Part shown: positions 34,407 through 42,442 of the stretch, one piece after another
Numbering within the stretch: the stretch's first letter is position 1
Layout of the letters: every line of letters starts with the position of its first letter
NCBI GenBank assembly: GCA_002364215.1
Contig: DEXQ01000008.1
Location: 473,866-537,865 of the forward strand
Length of the DNA stretch: 64,000 bases
Direction: 5' to 3'
Origin: Aequorivita sp. UBA3180
GTDB lineage: Bacteria > Bacteroidota > Bacteroidia > Flavobacteriales > Flavobacteriaceae
Made by a program: the position numbers and the translations under genes
Notes under the pieces: model-generated
What the model was told of the DNA's origin: nothing
Seen by the model: only the letters and a program-made list of their open reading frames with translations
Database searches by the model: none

Positions 34407-35726
34407 TTAACGGTTTTTATTTCGTGGCACTCTTGCCAATAAAAATACTCCGGTCATAAAAAATATGACTAAAAATAATATTGAGTTACGCATACTTCCT
34501 GTTATTTGATCTATAAATCCGTAAATAAGCATTCCTATAACAATCCCTATTTTCTCGGCAACATCATAAAAACTGAAATAGGAAGTGGTGTCCTTTGTCT
34601 CTGGTAAAAATTTTGAATATGTAGAGCGTGAAAGTGATTGTATCCCGCCCATAACCAAGCCTACCACTCCTGCAGTAATATAAAACTGAATAGGTTCTAT
34701 AATAAAAAATGCAACCACGCAAATGCCCACCCAAATAATATTGATTATAATAAGCACGGGAATATTGCCAAATTTCTCTGATGCTCGGGAAGTTATAATT
34801 GCGCCCCCCACGGCCACCAATTGAATAATAAGAATACTCACTATTAACCCCATGGTTTTTGCGTTGTCACCACCCCAAGCAATTTCCTGTTCACCGAAAT
34901 AGGTAGCCACAAGCATTACGGTCTGTACGGCCATGCTGTATACGAAGAACGCCGCCAAATACCTCTTTAGTTGAATATTTTCCGATAATGAACTATAAAC
35001 ACTTTTCAGTTCCCTAAAACCATTCAATAGTATTTTTGTACTCACTTTTTTTCCACTTTTGTTTCCCTTCGGAAGAAAATAAAAAGAGTACTGACTAAAA
35101 AGTATCCACCAAATTCCTACGGTAACGAACGACCACCGCATGGCTTTCATACTGGCTTCTCCCCCTTCACCGAATCCAAAAAGTTCAGGCTTCACTACCA
35201 TTGCTAAGTTAAACAGCAGTAATACAACACTTCCTACATACCCAAGGGAATATCCCCGTGCACTCACCCTGTCTTGCTGCTCATTAAAAGCAACGTCCGG
35301 CAGATAGGAATTGTAAAAAACGAGGCTTCCCCAAAAACCTATGAGCCCACCAAAATAAAATAGCAGACTAATATGAATAGTTTCAATACTGAAAAAATAA
35401 AGCCCCATACACGAAAGTGCGCCCAGATAGCAGAAAAATTTCATGAAGTTTTTCTTGTTTCCCACATAATCTGCAATACCCGAAAGTAAGGGAGAAATAA
35501 TGGCAACCAACAAAAAAGCTGCTGCTGTAGTATAGCTAATTAATGGAGTACTTCTAATTGTACCACCAAAAATAGAAACTGACGTTACCCCCGCGGTCTT
35601 AAATAATGCCTGATAAAAAATAGGAAATATAGCCGATGCAATCACAAGGCTATAAACTGAATTTGCCCAATCATAAAAAGCCCACGCATTTAGTAGCTTC
35701 TTACTTCCTTTGGCTAAATTGGGCAT
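34407..35726 (-). CDS. MFS transporter, UMF1/Atg22-like
   Basis: The 439-aa product has about 12 helices and opens LLNAWAFYDWANSVYSLVI, the signature region of the UMF1 (Atg22-like) branch of the major facilitator superfamily. GGIQSLSRSTYSKFLPE is the other conserved motif. The family includes vacuolar amino-acid effluxers in yeast; bacterial substrates are mostly unknown. It is an inner-membrane protein with a short C-terminal tail. It lies between the lipoprotein and the M48 peptidase, and M48 is separated from it by a terminator. Confidence 0.88.
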   Translation of the reverse strand: MPNLAKGSKKLLNAWAFYDWANSVYSLVIASAIFPIFYQALFKTAGVTSVSIFGGTIRSTPLISYTTAAAFLLVAIISPLLSGIADYVGNKKNFMKFFCYLGALSCMGLYFFSIETIHISLLFYFGGLIGFWGSLVFYNSYLPDVAFNEQQDRVSARGYSLGYVGSVVLLLFNLAMVVKPELFGFGEGGEASMKAMRWSFVTVGIWWILFSQYSFYFLPKGNKSGKKVSTKILLNGFRELKSVYSSLSENIQLKRYLAAFFVYSMAVQTVMLVATYFGEQEIAWGGDNAKTMGLIVSILIIQLVAVGGAIITSRASEKFGNIPVLIIINIIWVGICVVAFFIIEPIQFYITAGVVGLVMGGIQSLSRSTYSKFLPETKDTTSYFSFYDVAEKIGIVIGMLIYGFIDQITGSMRNSILFLVIFFMTGVFLLARVPRNKNR

Positions 35727-35760
35727 ATTCTTTTAAATTTTTGACGCCACTAATCTAATA

Positions 35761-35786
35761 AAAAATCCCGCGTGATGCGGGATTTT
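35761..35786 (-). terminator. Rho-independent terminator after the M48 peptidase gene
   Basis: AATCCCGC, loop ATCA-type, GCGGGATT with a T-run on the minus strand, between the M48 stop (35807) and the MFS start. Confidence 0.85.
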
Positions 35787-35806
35787 AAAAATTTATGTAA
35801 TTCTGT

Positions 35807-36625
35807 TTATCTTTTAAAAGTTGTAACACCAAATTTTCTAGCTTCAGCTTTTGCTTCGGGCACCCAAGCCTGTATGTTTTGAATTCTTGTACTACTTGAA
35901 GGGTGTGTGCTCAAAAATTCTGGTGGCGCACCTTGTTCCTGGGCTTGCATACGCTGCCATAATTCTGCGGCAACACTCGGTTCGTAACCCGCAATTGCCA
36001 TCAAAATTAAACCTATATGATCTGCTTCTGTTTCGTGACTTCTACTAAAAGGAAGCATTACGCCCACACTTGTACCCAGTCCGTATGCTGTATTGAAAAT
36101 TTGCGCATTTTCTGGGTTATTAGCCAAAGCAATATTTCCAGCTACAGCCCCTAATTGTTGCAATTGACCCGCACTCATACGTTGCTGTCCGTGATTGGCA
36201 AGCGCATGTGCTACCTCGTGCCCCATTACCGCAGCTAATCCTGCTTCATTTTTTGTGATTGGCAAAATGCCTGTATACACTACTATTTTACCGCCAGGCA
36301 TACACCAAGCATTTACGTCTTTGCTATCCACAAGATTATATTCCCATCTATAATCTGCCAAATATCCAGCATAACCATTTGCGGTCAAATATCTTTCTGC
36401 AGCAGCTGCAATTTTTTGTCCTACACTTTTAACCATTCGTGAGTCCGCAGTATTATTCACAACTTTATGCTCAGATAAGAATTCTTGATATTGCTGAAAT
36501 GCCATCGGCAATATCTGCGAATTTGGAACCAATGCCAAAGTTTGTTTTCCCGTAAAAGGGTTGGTACTACACGCAACGACCAGTGCACCTATAAGTAAAA
36601 TGGAAAGTGATTTTATAAATTTCAT
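35807..36625 (-). CDS. M48-family metallopeptidase lipoprotein (LoiP/YcaL type)
   Basis: The 272-aa product has a lipoprotein signal with Cys19 (VVACSTNPFTGKQ). The zinc motif HEVAH is at 136-140 in VMGHEVAHALANHG, and the third ligand lies in SRSHETEADHIGL. NAWCMPGGKIVVYTGI is the conserved substrate strand. M48 lipoproteins of this type degrade misfolded outer-membrane proteins in the periplasm. It ends with THPSSSTRI-type residues typical of the group. Confidence 0.9.
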   Translation of the reverse strand: MKFIKSLSILLIGALVVACSTNPFTGKQTLALVPNSQILPMAFQQYQEFLSEHKVVNNTADSRMVKSVGQKIAAAAERYLTANGYAGYLADYRWEYNLVDSKDVNAWCMPGGKIVVYTGILPITKNEAGLAAVMGHEVAHALANHGQQRMSAGQLQQLGAVAGNIALANNPENAQIFNTAYGLGTSVGVMLPFSRSHETEADHIGLILMAIAGYEPSVAAELWQRMQAQEQGAPPEFLSTHPSSSTRIQNIQAWVPEAKAEARKFGVTTFKR

Positions 36626-36798
36626 AAATGATGGTTTTGTTTAAATGTTAAAATTAGATATATAAATTTTATTACACTCCTAAAATTATTGTAAAATTAA
36701 TTTTCCAACAATTGTTCCACAATTTTTAAACTTTAATGTTTTTTTAATAGTGAAATGTTCCGCAAGCCTTTAAATTTATAGACTTTAAAAAACTTGGA

Positions 36799-36823
36799 AC
36801 GACTTTTGAATAAATAAAGTCGT
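36799..36823. promoter_or_regulatory. 8-bp inverted repeat in the leader of the GxxGPPG lipoprotein gene
   Basis: ACGACTTT and AAAGTCGT flank nine bp, ending 20 nt before the ATG at 36844. It could be an operator or a leader hairpin. Confidence 0.35.
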
Positions 36824-36843
36824 AATTTAAAAATTTACTCAAT

Positions 36844-37374
36844 ATGAAAAACATACTTCTTTTTTTAGCCCTTTCATCAACAGTTTTATTTTCTTCTTGC
36901 GAAGGTGACCCAGGACCTCCGGGACAAGATGGAGGTTTAGTGTTTGCCAATGTATTTGAGGTAAGTCCCGCTTTCAGTTATAGTGACTATCCCGAAAATA
37001 TATATTTTACTTCGGTTTATAATTATCCTTTTGAGGTGTATGAGAGCGACGTAGTTTTGGTTTACCGTTTATCAGGTCAAGATAATACCGTATCACCTCC
37101 AGCCGATATTTGGACACAACTTCCACAAAGCATCTATTATCAGGATGGTACTGGAGATATTTTTCAATATAACTACAATAGCACCTTTATAAGTGTTCAA
37201 TTCACGATTGAAGGAAATTTCGACTTGACGAATATTGATCCCAATGATGTGAATGGTCAAACATTCCGTGTAGCTGTAGTCCCTGCCGAATTTGCAAAAA
37301 CAAATCCTTCTATGAGAGATATTCTGGAAGTGATGCAAGCCGATGGTTCACAAATTGAAAAAATAGAACTTTAA
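36844..37374 (+). CDS. Lipoprotein with short collagen-like motif
   Basis: The 176-aa product has a lipoprotein signal (MKNILLFLALSSTVLFSSC, Cys19) followed at once by the collagen-like EGDPGPPGQDGG. The rest is beta-rich, with no catalytic motif: FSYSDYPENIYF, DVVLVYRLSGQ, FISVQFTIEG. It is probably an outer-membrane or surface lipoprotein. Its stop is three nt before the msrB1 ATG, so it is the first gene of a likely operon with two methionine sulfoxide reductases, which suggests an envelope oxidative-stress setting. Confidence 0.75.
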   Translation: MKNILLFLALSSTVLFSSCEGDPGPPGQDGGLVFANVFEVSPAFSYSDYPENIYFTSVYNYPFEVYESDVVLVYRLSGQDNTVSPPADIWTQLPQSIYYQDGTGDIFQYNYNSTFISVQFTIEGNFDLTNIDPNDVNGQTFRVAVVPAEFAKTNPSMRDILEVMQADGSQIEKIEL

Positions 37375-37377
37375 TAT

Positions 37378-37875
37378 ATGAAAATATTAAGCACCCTACT
37401 TATATTATGCATGATGCTTTTCAGCTGTAATTCACCAGCACAGAAAAGCAAGGAATCCAAGAAAGAGACTTTTGAGATTACGAAAACGGATGCCGAATGG
37501 AAAGACCAGCTATCACCTGAAGCATATAAGGTATTACGCCACGAAGGTACCGAACGTGCATTTTCAAGTAGCTTAAATGATAATCATAAAAAGGGTACAT
37601 ACGTGTGTGCTGGCTGCGGAACGCCCGTTTTTAAAAGTAAACACAAATTCGATAGCGGCACAGGTTGGCCAAGCTTTGACCGTGCCATTGAAGGAAATGT
37701 TGCGTATTCAACAGACACTAAGCTTGGATATACCCGAACAGAAGAGCATTGTGCAACCTGCGGGGGCCATTTAGGACATGTCTTTAATGACGGACCTCTT
37801 GAAACTACTGGTAAAAGGCACTGTATTAACGGGGTCGCTTTAAAATTCATACCCGAAAATGGAGAATCCAAATAA
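37378..37875 (+). CDS. msrB: Peptide-methionine (R)-S-oxide reductase MsrB, lipoprotein form
   Basis: The 165-aa product begins MKILSTLLILCMMLFSC, a lipoprotein signal with Cys17. The MsrB domain follows: TYVCAGCGTPVF and EEHCATCGGHLGH hold the four zinc cysteines, GTGWPSFD is the substrate loop, and the catalytic Cys149 lies in RHCINGVALKF. It repairs R-sulfoxides in envelope proteins; the lipoprotein signal puts it outside the cytoplasm. The msrB2 gene starts inside this one with a 17-nt overlap. Confidence 0.92.
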   Translation: MKILSTLLILCMMLFSCNSPAQKSKESKKETFEITKTDAEWKDQLSPEAYKVLRHEGTERAFSSSLNDNHKKGTYVCAGCGTPVFKSKHKFDSGTGWPSFDRAIEGNVAYSTDTKLGYTRTEEHCATCGGHLGHVFNDGPLETTGKRHCINGVALKFIPENGESK

Positions 37876-38263
37876 ATATCCCATCAATAAATCTGAAGCC
37901 GAATGGCGCGAGGAATTGGGCGAAAAACGCTACCACATTCTTCGTGAGAAGGGCACCGAGTTCCCCCGCACGGGGGAGTATAACCTGCATTTTGAAAACG
38001 GCACTTATGTTTGTGGCGCTTGCCTTACCCCGCTATTTACAAGCGAGAACAAGTTTGATAGCAGCTGCGGCTGGCCTTCCTTTGACGATTCAATTGAAGG
38101 CGCAGTAGAATATGTGAAAGACACTTCGCACGGCATGCTTCGTACTGAAATTCTTTGCTCTACTTGCGGTAGCCATTTAGGGCATATCTTTAATGATGGC
38201 CCTACGGAAACGGGACAGCGGTATTGTGTAAATTCACTTTCATTGAATTTTAATAAGAAGTAA
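37859..38263 (+). CDS. msrB: Peptide-methionine (R)-S-oxide reductase MsrB, cytoplasmic form
   Basis: The 134-aa product lacks a signal peptide. It has the zinc pairs in YVCGACLTPLF and EILCSTCGSHLGH, the SSCGWPSFD loop, and the catalytic Cys123 in RYCVNSLSLNF. It starts 17 nt before the end of the lipoprotein paralogue. It is shorter than typical MsrB at the N-terminus but has every functional residue. Together the two genes would cover sulfoxide repair on both sides of the inner membrane. Confidence 0.92.
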   Translation: MENPNKYPINKSEAEWREELGEKRYHILREKGTEFPRTGEYNLHFENGTYVCGACLTPLFTSENKFDSSCGWPSFDDSIEGAVEYVKDTSHGMLRTEILCSTCGSHLGHIFNDGPTETGQRYCVNSLSLNFNKK

Positions 38264-38302
38264 TCCCTATATTTTAACTTCAAGTTTTAGATTCTCAAAA
38301 GG

Positions 38303-38356
38303 ATAAAAAACATCAAAATCCAAAACTTTAAAATTTTGGATTTTGATGTTTTTTAT
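38303..38356. terminator. 23-bp perfect AT-rich hairpin after the msrB pair
   Basis: Left arm 38303-38325 and right arm 38334-38356 are perfectly complementary, with an 8-nt loop. The arms begin and end with A/T runs. It probably terminates the msrB transcript. The right arm also holds the promoter-like TATGTTTG of the small ORF at 38401. Confidence 0.7.
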
Positions 38357-38361
38357 GTTTG
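38354..38361 (+). promoter_or_regulatory. Putative promoter of the 31-codon ORF
   Basis: TATGTTTG matches TAnnTTTG. A TTTTG about 18 nt upstream could serve as the -33 element. It overlaps the hairpin. Confidence 0.35.
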
Positions 38362-38400
38362 AACGCTCGATATTCTCTAATTTAGCCTTTTCAGTCCATC

Positions 38401-38496
38401 ATGACCCCAGTCCGTTTGCTAGCGTTTATTCCATTTTTATTGGCAATCCTTCTATCCATAAACCTTTATAAAACTTGGAAAGGACTGTCGCCTTAA
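38401..38496 (+). CDS. Possible 31-aa single-helix membrane peptide
   Basis: The ATG at 38401 opens a 31-codon frame ending TAA at 38494-38496. The peptide has a short polar N-terminus (MTPVRL), a hydrophobic core of about 16 residues (LAFIPFLLAILLSI) and a C-terminal NLYKTWKGLSP, the shape of a small membrane peptide. It is too short for similarity reasoning. A TAnnTTTG box lies 40 nt upstream. It could be chance; conservation is untested. Confidence 0.3.
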   Translation: MTPVRLLAFIPFLLAILLSINLYKTWKGLSP

Positions 38497-38561
38497 TATT
38501 CTATTATAAGGAGAGATTAATAGGTTAAATTAGGGAGCAGCAATGAAGTATCTGTGGGGTA

Positions 38562-38628
38562 AGGTCGGCATGGAGACGGCTTAGAGTCGGCTTAGAGTCG
38601 GCTTACAGTCGGCTTACAGTCGGCATAC
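38562..38628. repeat. Tandem 11-bp repeat (AGTCGGCTTAN)
   Basis: Five adjacent 11-bp units, AGACGGCTTAG, AGTCGGCTTAG, AGTCGGCTTAC, AGTCGGCTTAC and AGTCGGCATAC, run from 38574 to 38628. A degenerate unit precedes them at 38562. The 11-bp period is close to one DNA helical turn, so the units face the same side of the helix. It is noticeably GC-richer than the surrounding DNA. Confidence 0.75.
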
Positions 38629-38913
38629 CAAATTTCGAAGGTTTGAAATTTGATTTATTTTGGGGAGTCTTGACTATCAAATTTTAAATGTACGACATTC
38701 ACATAGGGCTTTGCAAATTTTCATCAAAAAAATAAATGTAAGCTTTAATCTTATATTTACACTTTCTGTAAAGCATTACTTTGATTACGGTTGGAGATTT
38801 TTAATAATCCTTGGTCCAGAAAATTTATTTGGAATTTGGAAATAGGAATTGAGTATTTCCCTTGGTATTTCGTAAATTCGTTGCTTCAAAAGAAATACAC
38901 TTAAAATTACATA
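38629..38913. other. Intergenic stretch before lpdA
   Basis: No convincing gene or structure is visible. Near-consensus promoter-like strings (TAAATTCG, TATTTCG) lie close to the lpdA start, but none matches TAnnTTTG exactly. Confidence 0.5.
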
Positions 38914-40290
38914 ATGAGTAAATACGACGTAATAGTTTTAGGAAGCGGTCCGGGGGGATATGTTACCGCCATACGGGCTTCACAATTAGGTTTAAAGACC
39001 GCCATTATTGAAAAGGAAAGCCTTGGGGGCGTTTGTCTGAACTGGGGATGTATTCCTACCAAAGCACTTTTAAAGAGCGCCCAAGTCTTTGATTATCTGA
39101 AACATGCTGATAGTTACGGACTTACCGTAAAGGAATTTGACAAAGACTTCGGAAAGGTTATTGAGCGAAGCCGCGGCGTAGCCGAGGGAATGAGCAAGGG
39201 CGTGCAGTTTTTGATGAAGAAGAACAAAATTGAAGTCATTAATGGTTTTGGAAAATTAAAACCCGGAAAAAAGGTAGATGTTGACGGAAAGGAATATTCC
39301 GCAGACCATATAATCATTGCAACTGGCGCGCGTTCTCGCGAATTGCCAAACCTAAAACAGGACGGCAAAAAAGTAATTGGCTACCGAGAGGCAATGACGC
39401 TAAAGAAACAGCCAAAAAGTATGATTGTTGTGGGCAGTGGTGCCATAGGCGTTGAGTTTGCCCATTTCTACAACTCCATGGGGACGGAAGTCACTATTGT
39501 TGAATTTTTGCCAAACCTAGTGCCTTTGGAAGATGAGGACGTTTCAAAACAATTTGAGCGCTCCTTCAAAAAAGCGGGAATTAAAGTGATGACGAATTCT
39601 TCCGTAGAGAAATTGGATACTTCCGGAAAAATGGTAAAAGCTACTGTAAAGACTTCAAAAGGCGAAGAAACGCTGGAAGCCGAAATTGTACTATCTGCTG
39701 TGGGAATTGCCTCAAACCTTGAAAATATTGGATTGGAGGAAGTCGGCATCGTTACCGATAAAGGAAAAATTATGGTGAATGATTGGTACCAAACCAACAT
39801 TCCCGGTTATTATGCCATTGGCGATGTGGTACCCGGTCCTGCCCTAGCCCACGTTGCTTCCGCAGAAGGAATAACCTGTGTGGAAAAAATTGCTGGCCTT
39901 CACGTAGAACCTATAGATTACGGAAACATCCCAGGCTGTACGTATGCTTCTCCCGAAATTGCAAGTGTTGGTATGACTGAAAAGCAAGCGAAAGAAGCTG
40001 GGTATGAATTGAAAGTAGGGAAATTCCCTTTCTCAGCAAGTGGAAAAGCAAGTGCTTCGGGTGAAAAGGACGGTTTTGTAAAAGTGATTTTTGATGCCAA
40101 ATACGGCGAATGGCTGGGTTGCCATATGATTGGCGCCGGCGTTACCGATATGATTGCGGAAGCCGTGTTGGGAAGAAAACTTGAAACCACTGGCCATGAA
40201 GTATTAAAAGCGATCCACCCGCACCCTACTATGAGCGAGGCTGTGATGGAAGCGGTCGCCGATGCTTATGGGGAAGTGATTCACTTATAG
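38914..40290 (+). CDS. lpdA: Dihydrolipoyl dehydrogenase
   Basis: The 458-aa product has the FAD motif GSGPGGY, the redox disulfide CLNWGC with Cys41 and Cys46, the NAD motif GSGAIGVEF and the C-terminal HPHPTMSE with His437 and Glu442. It reoxidises dihydrolipoamide in the pyruvate, 2-oxoglutarate and glycine-cleavage complexes. No E1 or E2 gene is next to it, so this is a stand-alone copy. A terminator follows at 40325. Confidence 0.95.
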   Translation: MSKYDVIVLGSGPGGYVTAIRASQLGLKTAIIEKESLGGVCLNWGCIPTKALLKSAQVFDYLKHADSYGLTVKEFDKDFGKVIERSRGVAEGMSKGVQFLMKKNKIEVINGFGKLKPGKKVDVDGKEYSADHIIIATGARSRELPNLKQDGKKVIGYREAMTLKKQPKSMIVVGSGAIGVEFAHFYNSMGTEVTIVEFLPNLVPLEDEDVSKQFERSFKKAGIKVMTNSSVEKLDTSGKMVKATVKTSKGEETLEAEIVLSAVGIASNLENIGLEEVGIVTDKGKIMVNDWYQTNIPGYYAIGDVVPGPALAHVASAEGITCVEKIAGLHVEPIDYGNIPGCTYASPEIASVGMTEKQAKEAGYELKVGKFPFSASGKASASGEKDGFVKVIFDAKYGEWLGCHMIGAGVTDMIAEAVLGRKLETTGHEVLKAIHPHPTMSEAVMEAVADAYGEVIHL

Positions 40291-40324
40291 ATTTGAGTAT
40301 TGAGACTCTATCGTGATTTAAAAT

Positions 40325-40351
40325 AAAAAACCGCAATATTGCGGTTTTTTT
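40325..40351 (+). terminator. Rho-independent terminator after lpdA
   Basis: AAAACCGCAATATTGCGGTTTT, a perfect stem with A and T runs, 35 bp after the lpdA stop; also usable by the convergent aroQ gene. Confidence 0.85.
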
Positions 40352-40382
40352 ATTCTCACTACTCAATTCTAAGTACTCAATA

Positions 40383-40799
40383 CTATTTCATAAAACTCTG
40401 TAAAGCCAACTCATAACTTTGTAATCCGAAACCTACTATTACGCCTTTGGCATTTGGGGAGATATAACTTTTATGTCTAAAATCTTCCCTTGAAAAAGTG
40501 TTTGAAATATGTACTTCCACTACGGGAGTTGTTATTGCTTTTACTGCATCAGCAATGCCTACAGAAGTATGAGTATAAGCAGCGGCATTTAAAATTATTC
40601 CGTCGTATTTATATCCTACTTCCTGTATTTTATCAATCAATTCTCCTTCAATGTTGGATTGAAAATAAGAGATTTCTTGGTTTGCATATTTTTTCTGCAA
40701 CTTTTCAAAAAAATCGTTGAAGGTTTCGTTCCCGTATATATCGTTTTCACGCTTACCGAGCAGGTTTAGGTTTGGGCCGTTGATAATTATTATTTTCAT
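40383..40799 (-). CDS. aroQ: 3-dehydroquinate dehydratase, type II
   Basis: The 138-aa product has the type II signature: NGPNLNLLGKRE at the N-terminus with the following Tyr, the SNIEGELIDKIQ loop, ILNAAAYTHTS, VEVHISNTFSRE with the catalytic His, and the C-terminal GVIVGFGLQSYELAL. It forms dodecamers and catalyses the third shikimate-pathway step after AroB (19115). It is convergent with lpdA across a shared terminator. Confidence 0.95.
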   Translation of the reverse strand: MKIIIINGPNLNLLGKRENDIYGNETFNDFFEKLQKKYANQEISYFQSNIEGELIDKIQEVGYKYDGIILNAAAYTHTSVGIADAVKAITTPVVEVHISNTFSREDFRHKSYISPNAKGVIVGFGLQSYELALQSFMK

Positions 40800-40816
40800 T
40801 TTGTAAATATAGAAAA

Positions 40817-40848
40817 TAAAAAAAGCAGGAGCGATGCTCCTGCTTTTT
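40817..40848 (-). terminator. Rho-independent terminator after beta-barrel gene 1
   Basis: AAAGCAGGAGC, loop GAT-type, GCTCCTGCTTT with T-run on the minus strand, between aroQ and the beta-barrel stop at 40870. Confidence 0.85.
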
Positions 40849-40869
40849 GAAATATGACAAATTTGAAAT

Positions 40870-41490
40870 TTAGAATGAGTATCCGGCAGAAACTTGGAAA
40901 ACGTTACTTTGATTTTTACCGGAATTGTAGGTTGTACCTAAAACTCTATATTCTTCATTTACATTCAACAATCCTTTATTATAACGTAGGCTGAAGAAAA
41001 CACCCATGTTCAATCGATATGAAGCTCCAATGCCAAATTGGGCATCAAAACTTCTATAATAATCTTTAGCATCACCACTTACTAGATCGCCATCATCATC
41101 ATAATAGGTTCCTTCAGCATTAACTAAAACCCCAAATACAGGTCCGGCTTCAGCACTTAAGCCTTCAATAACATAGAATTTTACCAATACAGGTACCCGA
41201 ACAAAATCCAATTTTGTATCTTCTCCTAAAGTGCCAAAACTCCAATCTGAACCCTCTGAAGAGTACAATAATTCAGGTTGTAAAGAAAATTTTCCCATTA
41301 AAGGAATTTCAACAAGACCGCCAATGTGAAAGCTTGTTCTTGAGCCAAGGCTACCTAAACCACCATAATAGCTATCTCCTCCTAAAGTGGCAACGTTTAA
41401 ACCAGCTTTCGCACCCAAGCGAAATTCTTGTGATTGCACAGAGGTTAATGCAAATAATGCTACTGCGGTAAAAAGTAAAAGTTTTTTCAT
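40870..41490 (-). CDS. Outer-membrane beta-barrel protein (porin family, PorT-like fold)
   Basis: The 206-aa product has a signal peptide (MKKLLLFTAVALFALTSVQS) and then alternating beta strands: FRLGAKAGLNVATLGG, FHIGGLVEIPLMGKFSLQPELLYSSEG, LDFVRVPVLVKFYV, and AQFGIGASYRLNMGVFFSLRYNKGL, ending on Phe. This is the eight-stranded outer-membrane barrel common in Bacteroidota. It resembles the next minus-strand gene at 41781-42335 and may be a paralogue. The substrate or role is unknown. Confidence 0.85.
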   Translation of the reverse strand: MKKLLLFTAVALFALTSVQSQEFRLGAKAGLNVATLGGDSYYGGLGSLGSRTSFHIGGLVEIPLMGKFSLQPELLYSSEGSDWSFGTLGEDTKLDFVRVPVLVKFYVIEGLSAEAGPVFGVLVNAEGTYYDDDGDLVSGDAKDYYRSFDAQFGIGASYRLNMGVFFSLRYNKGLLNVNEEYRVLGTTYNSGKNQSNVFQVSAGYSF

Positions 41491-41730
41491 AATGAATAAA
41501 ATTTTAAATTAATTAAAACGACAATATTGTCTCATTAAAAATACTAAAAGTTATCAATATATCATTATTACTTATGTAACAATCTATGAAATATATGTAA
41601 CAAAAAATAGCTTTTTAAAAACGCTATTTGTTCATTATCAATACTTTATATTTTTCTGAGAAATATCCTATAATGTAAAAAGCTTGTTTATCGTTTTGAA
41701 AAATTAACGTTCTTCATAAAAATAATATAT

Positions 41731-41759
41731 AAAAAAACCGTCCAGAATGGACGGTTTTA
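41731..41759 (-). terminator. Rho-independent terminator after beta-barrel gene 2
   Basis: AAACCGTCCAGAATGGACGGTTT with A and T runs, 22 bp after the stop of the beta-barrel gene at 41781. The remaining spacer to 41490 shows nothing else. Confidence 0.8.
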
Positions 41760-41780
41760 ATTATTAAATGTTTAATTTTT

Positions 41781-42335
41781 TTAAAGAAAGGAGTAGCCCA
41801 ATGCAACGGAGAAAACTTGGTTTTTACCTTCAAAGCCATTTTCTTTTGAGACGTCAGTAAGTCCAAAATTATAACGAGCATCCAAACGCACTCCAAATGG
41901 AAAATCATAACCCGCTCCCACAATTCCTGAAACATCAAAATCTTCAGCCTTCGCTTTTCTGGTTATGTCACCCAAAACATTGACAGAAATTTTATCATCT
42001 ACAATAAAACCAAACTGCGGTCCTGCTTGAACATTTAACCCTTGAACCAAATAATATTTTAATACTACAGGGACATTCACATAACTTAAGTCAAATTCTC
42101 CAGCATCAAACTCCGCTCCTTGCTGTGAGTAAAGTAAATCTGCCTGAATACCCACTTTATCTGTAAATTTTACCCCAGCAAAAATCCCGGCCTGAAATCC
42201 AGTCTTGCTAGAAAGATCTTCCACATCAGAAATATTTGCAAAGTTAGCACCTGCTTTAACCCCTAGATCGATTTCTTGCGAAAATGCGGAGGTTCCAATA
42301 AATAATGTAATAACTGCTACAATCAATTTTTTCAT
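41781..42335 (-). CDS. Outer-membrane beta-barrel protein, paralogue
   Basis: The ATG at 42335 is used (184 aa); a TTG seven codons upstream is not needed. Signal peptide MKKLIVAVITLFIGTSAFSQ, then IDLGVKAGANFANI, FQAGIFAGVKFTDKVGIQADLLYSQQG, LSYVNVPVVLKYYLVQGLNVQAG and ending FSVALGYSFL. Strand order and the closing Tyr-Ser-Phe match the neighbour at 40870, consistent with a tandem duplication. An outer-membrane eight-stranded barrel of unknown role is the best call. Confidence 0.85.
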   Translation of the reverse strand: MKKLIVAVITLFIGTSAFSQEIDLGVKAGANFANISDVEDLSSKTGFQAGIFAGVKFTDKVGIQADLLYSQQGAEFDAGEFDLSYVNVPVVLKYYLVQGLNVQAGPQFGFIVDDKISVNVLGDITRKAKAEDFDVSGIVGAGYDFPFGVRLDARYNFGLTDVSKENGFEGKNQVFSVALGYSFL

Positions 42336-42442
42336 AATACTATTTTTAGGTTTCAATTAAAACGCAAAGATACCTTTAATGTTATGGCTTAAAATATATT
42401 TAGTTTTTTGTTAACTATTGTTTTTAGTAGTAATATAGCGGT

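Noticed and set aside
38562..38628. CRISPR array
   Set aside because: The units are 11 bp with no spacers and no cas genes nearby.
40870..42335. Frameshifted single beta-barrel gene
   Set aside because: The two genes each have their own signal peptide, full barrel and terminator, so they are separate paralogues.
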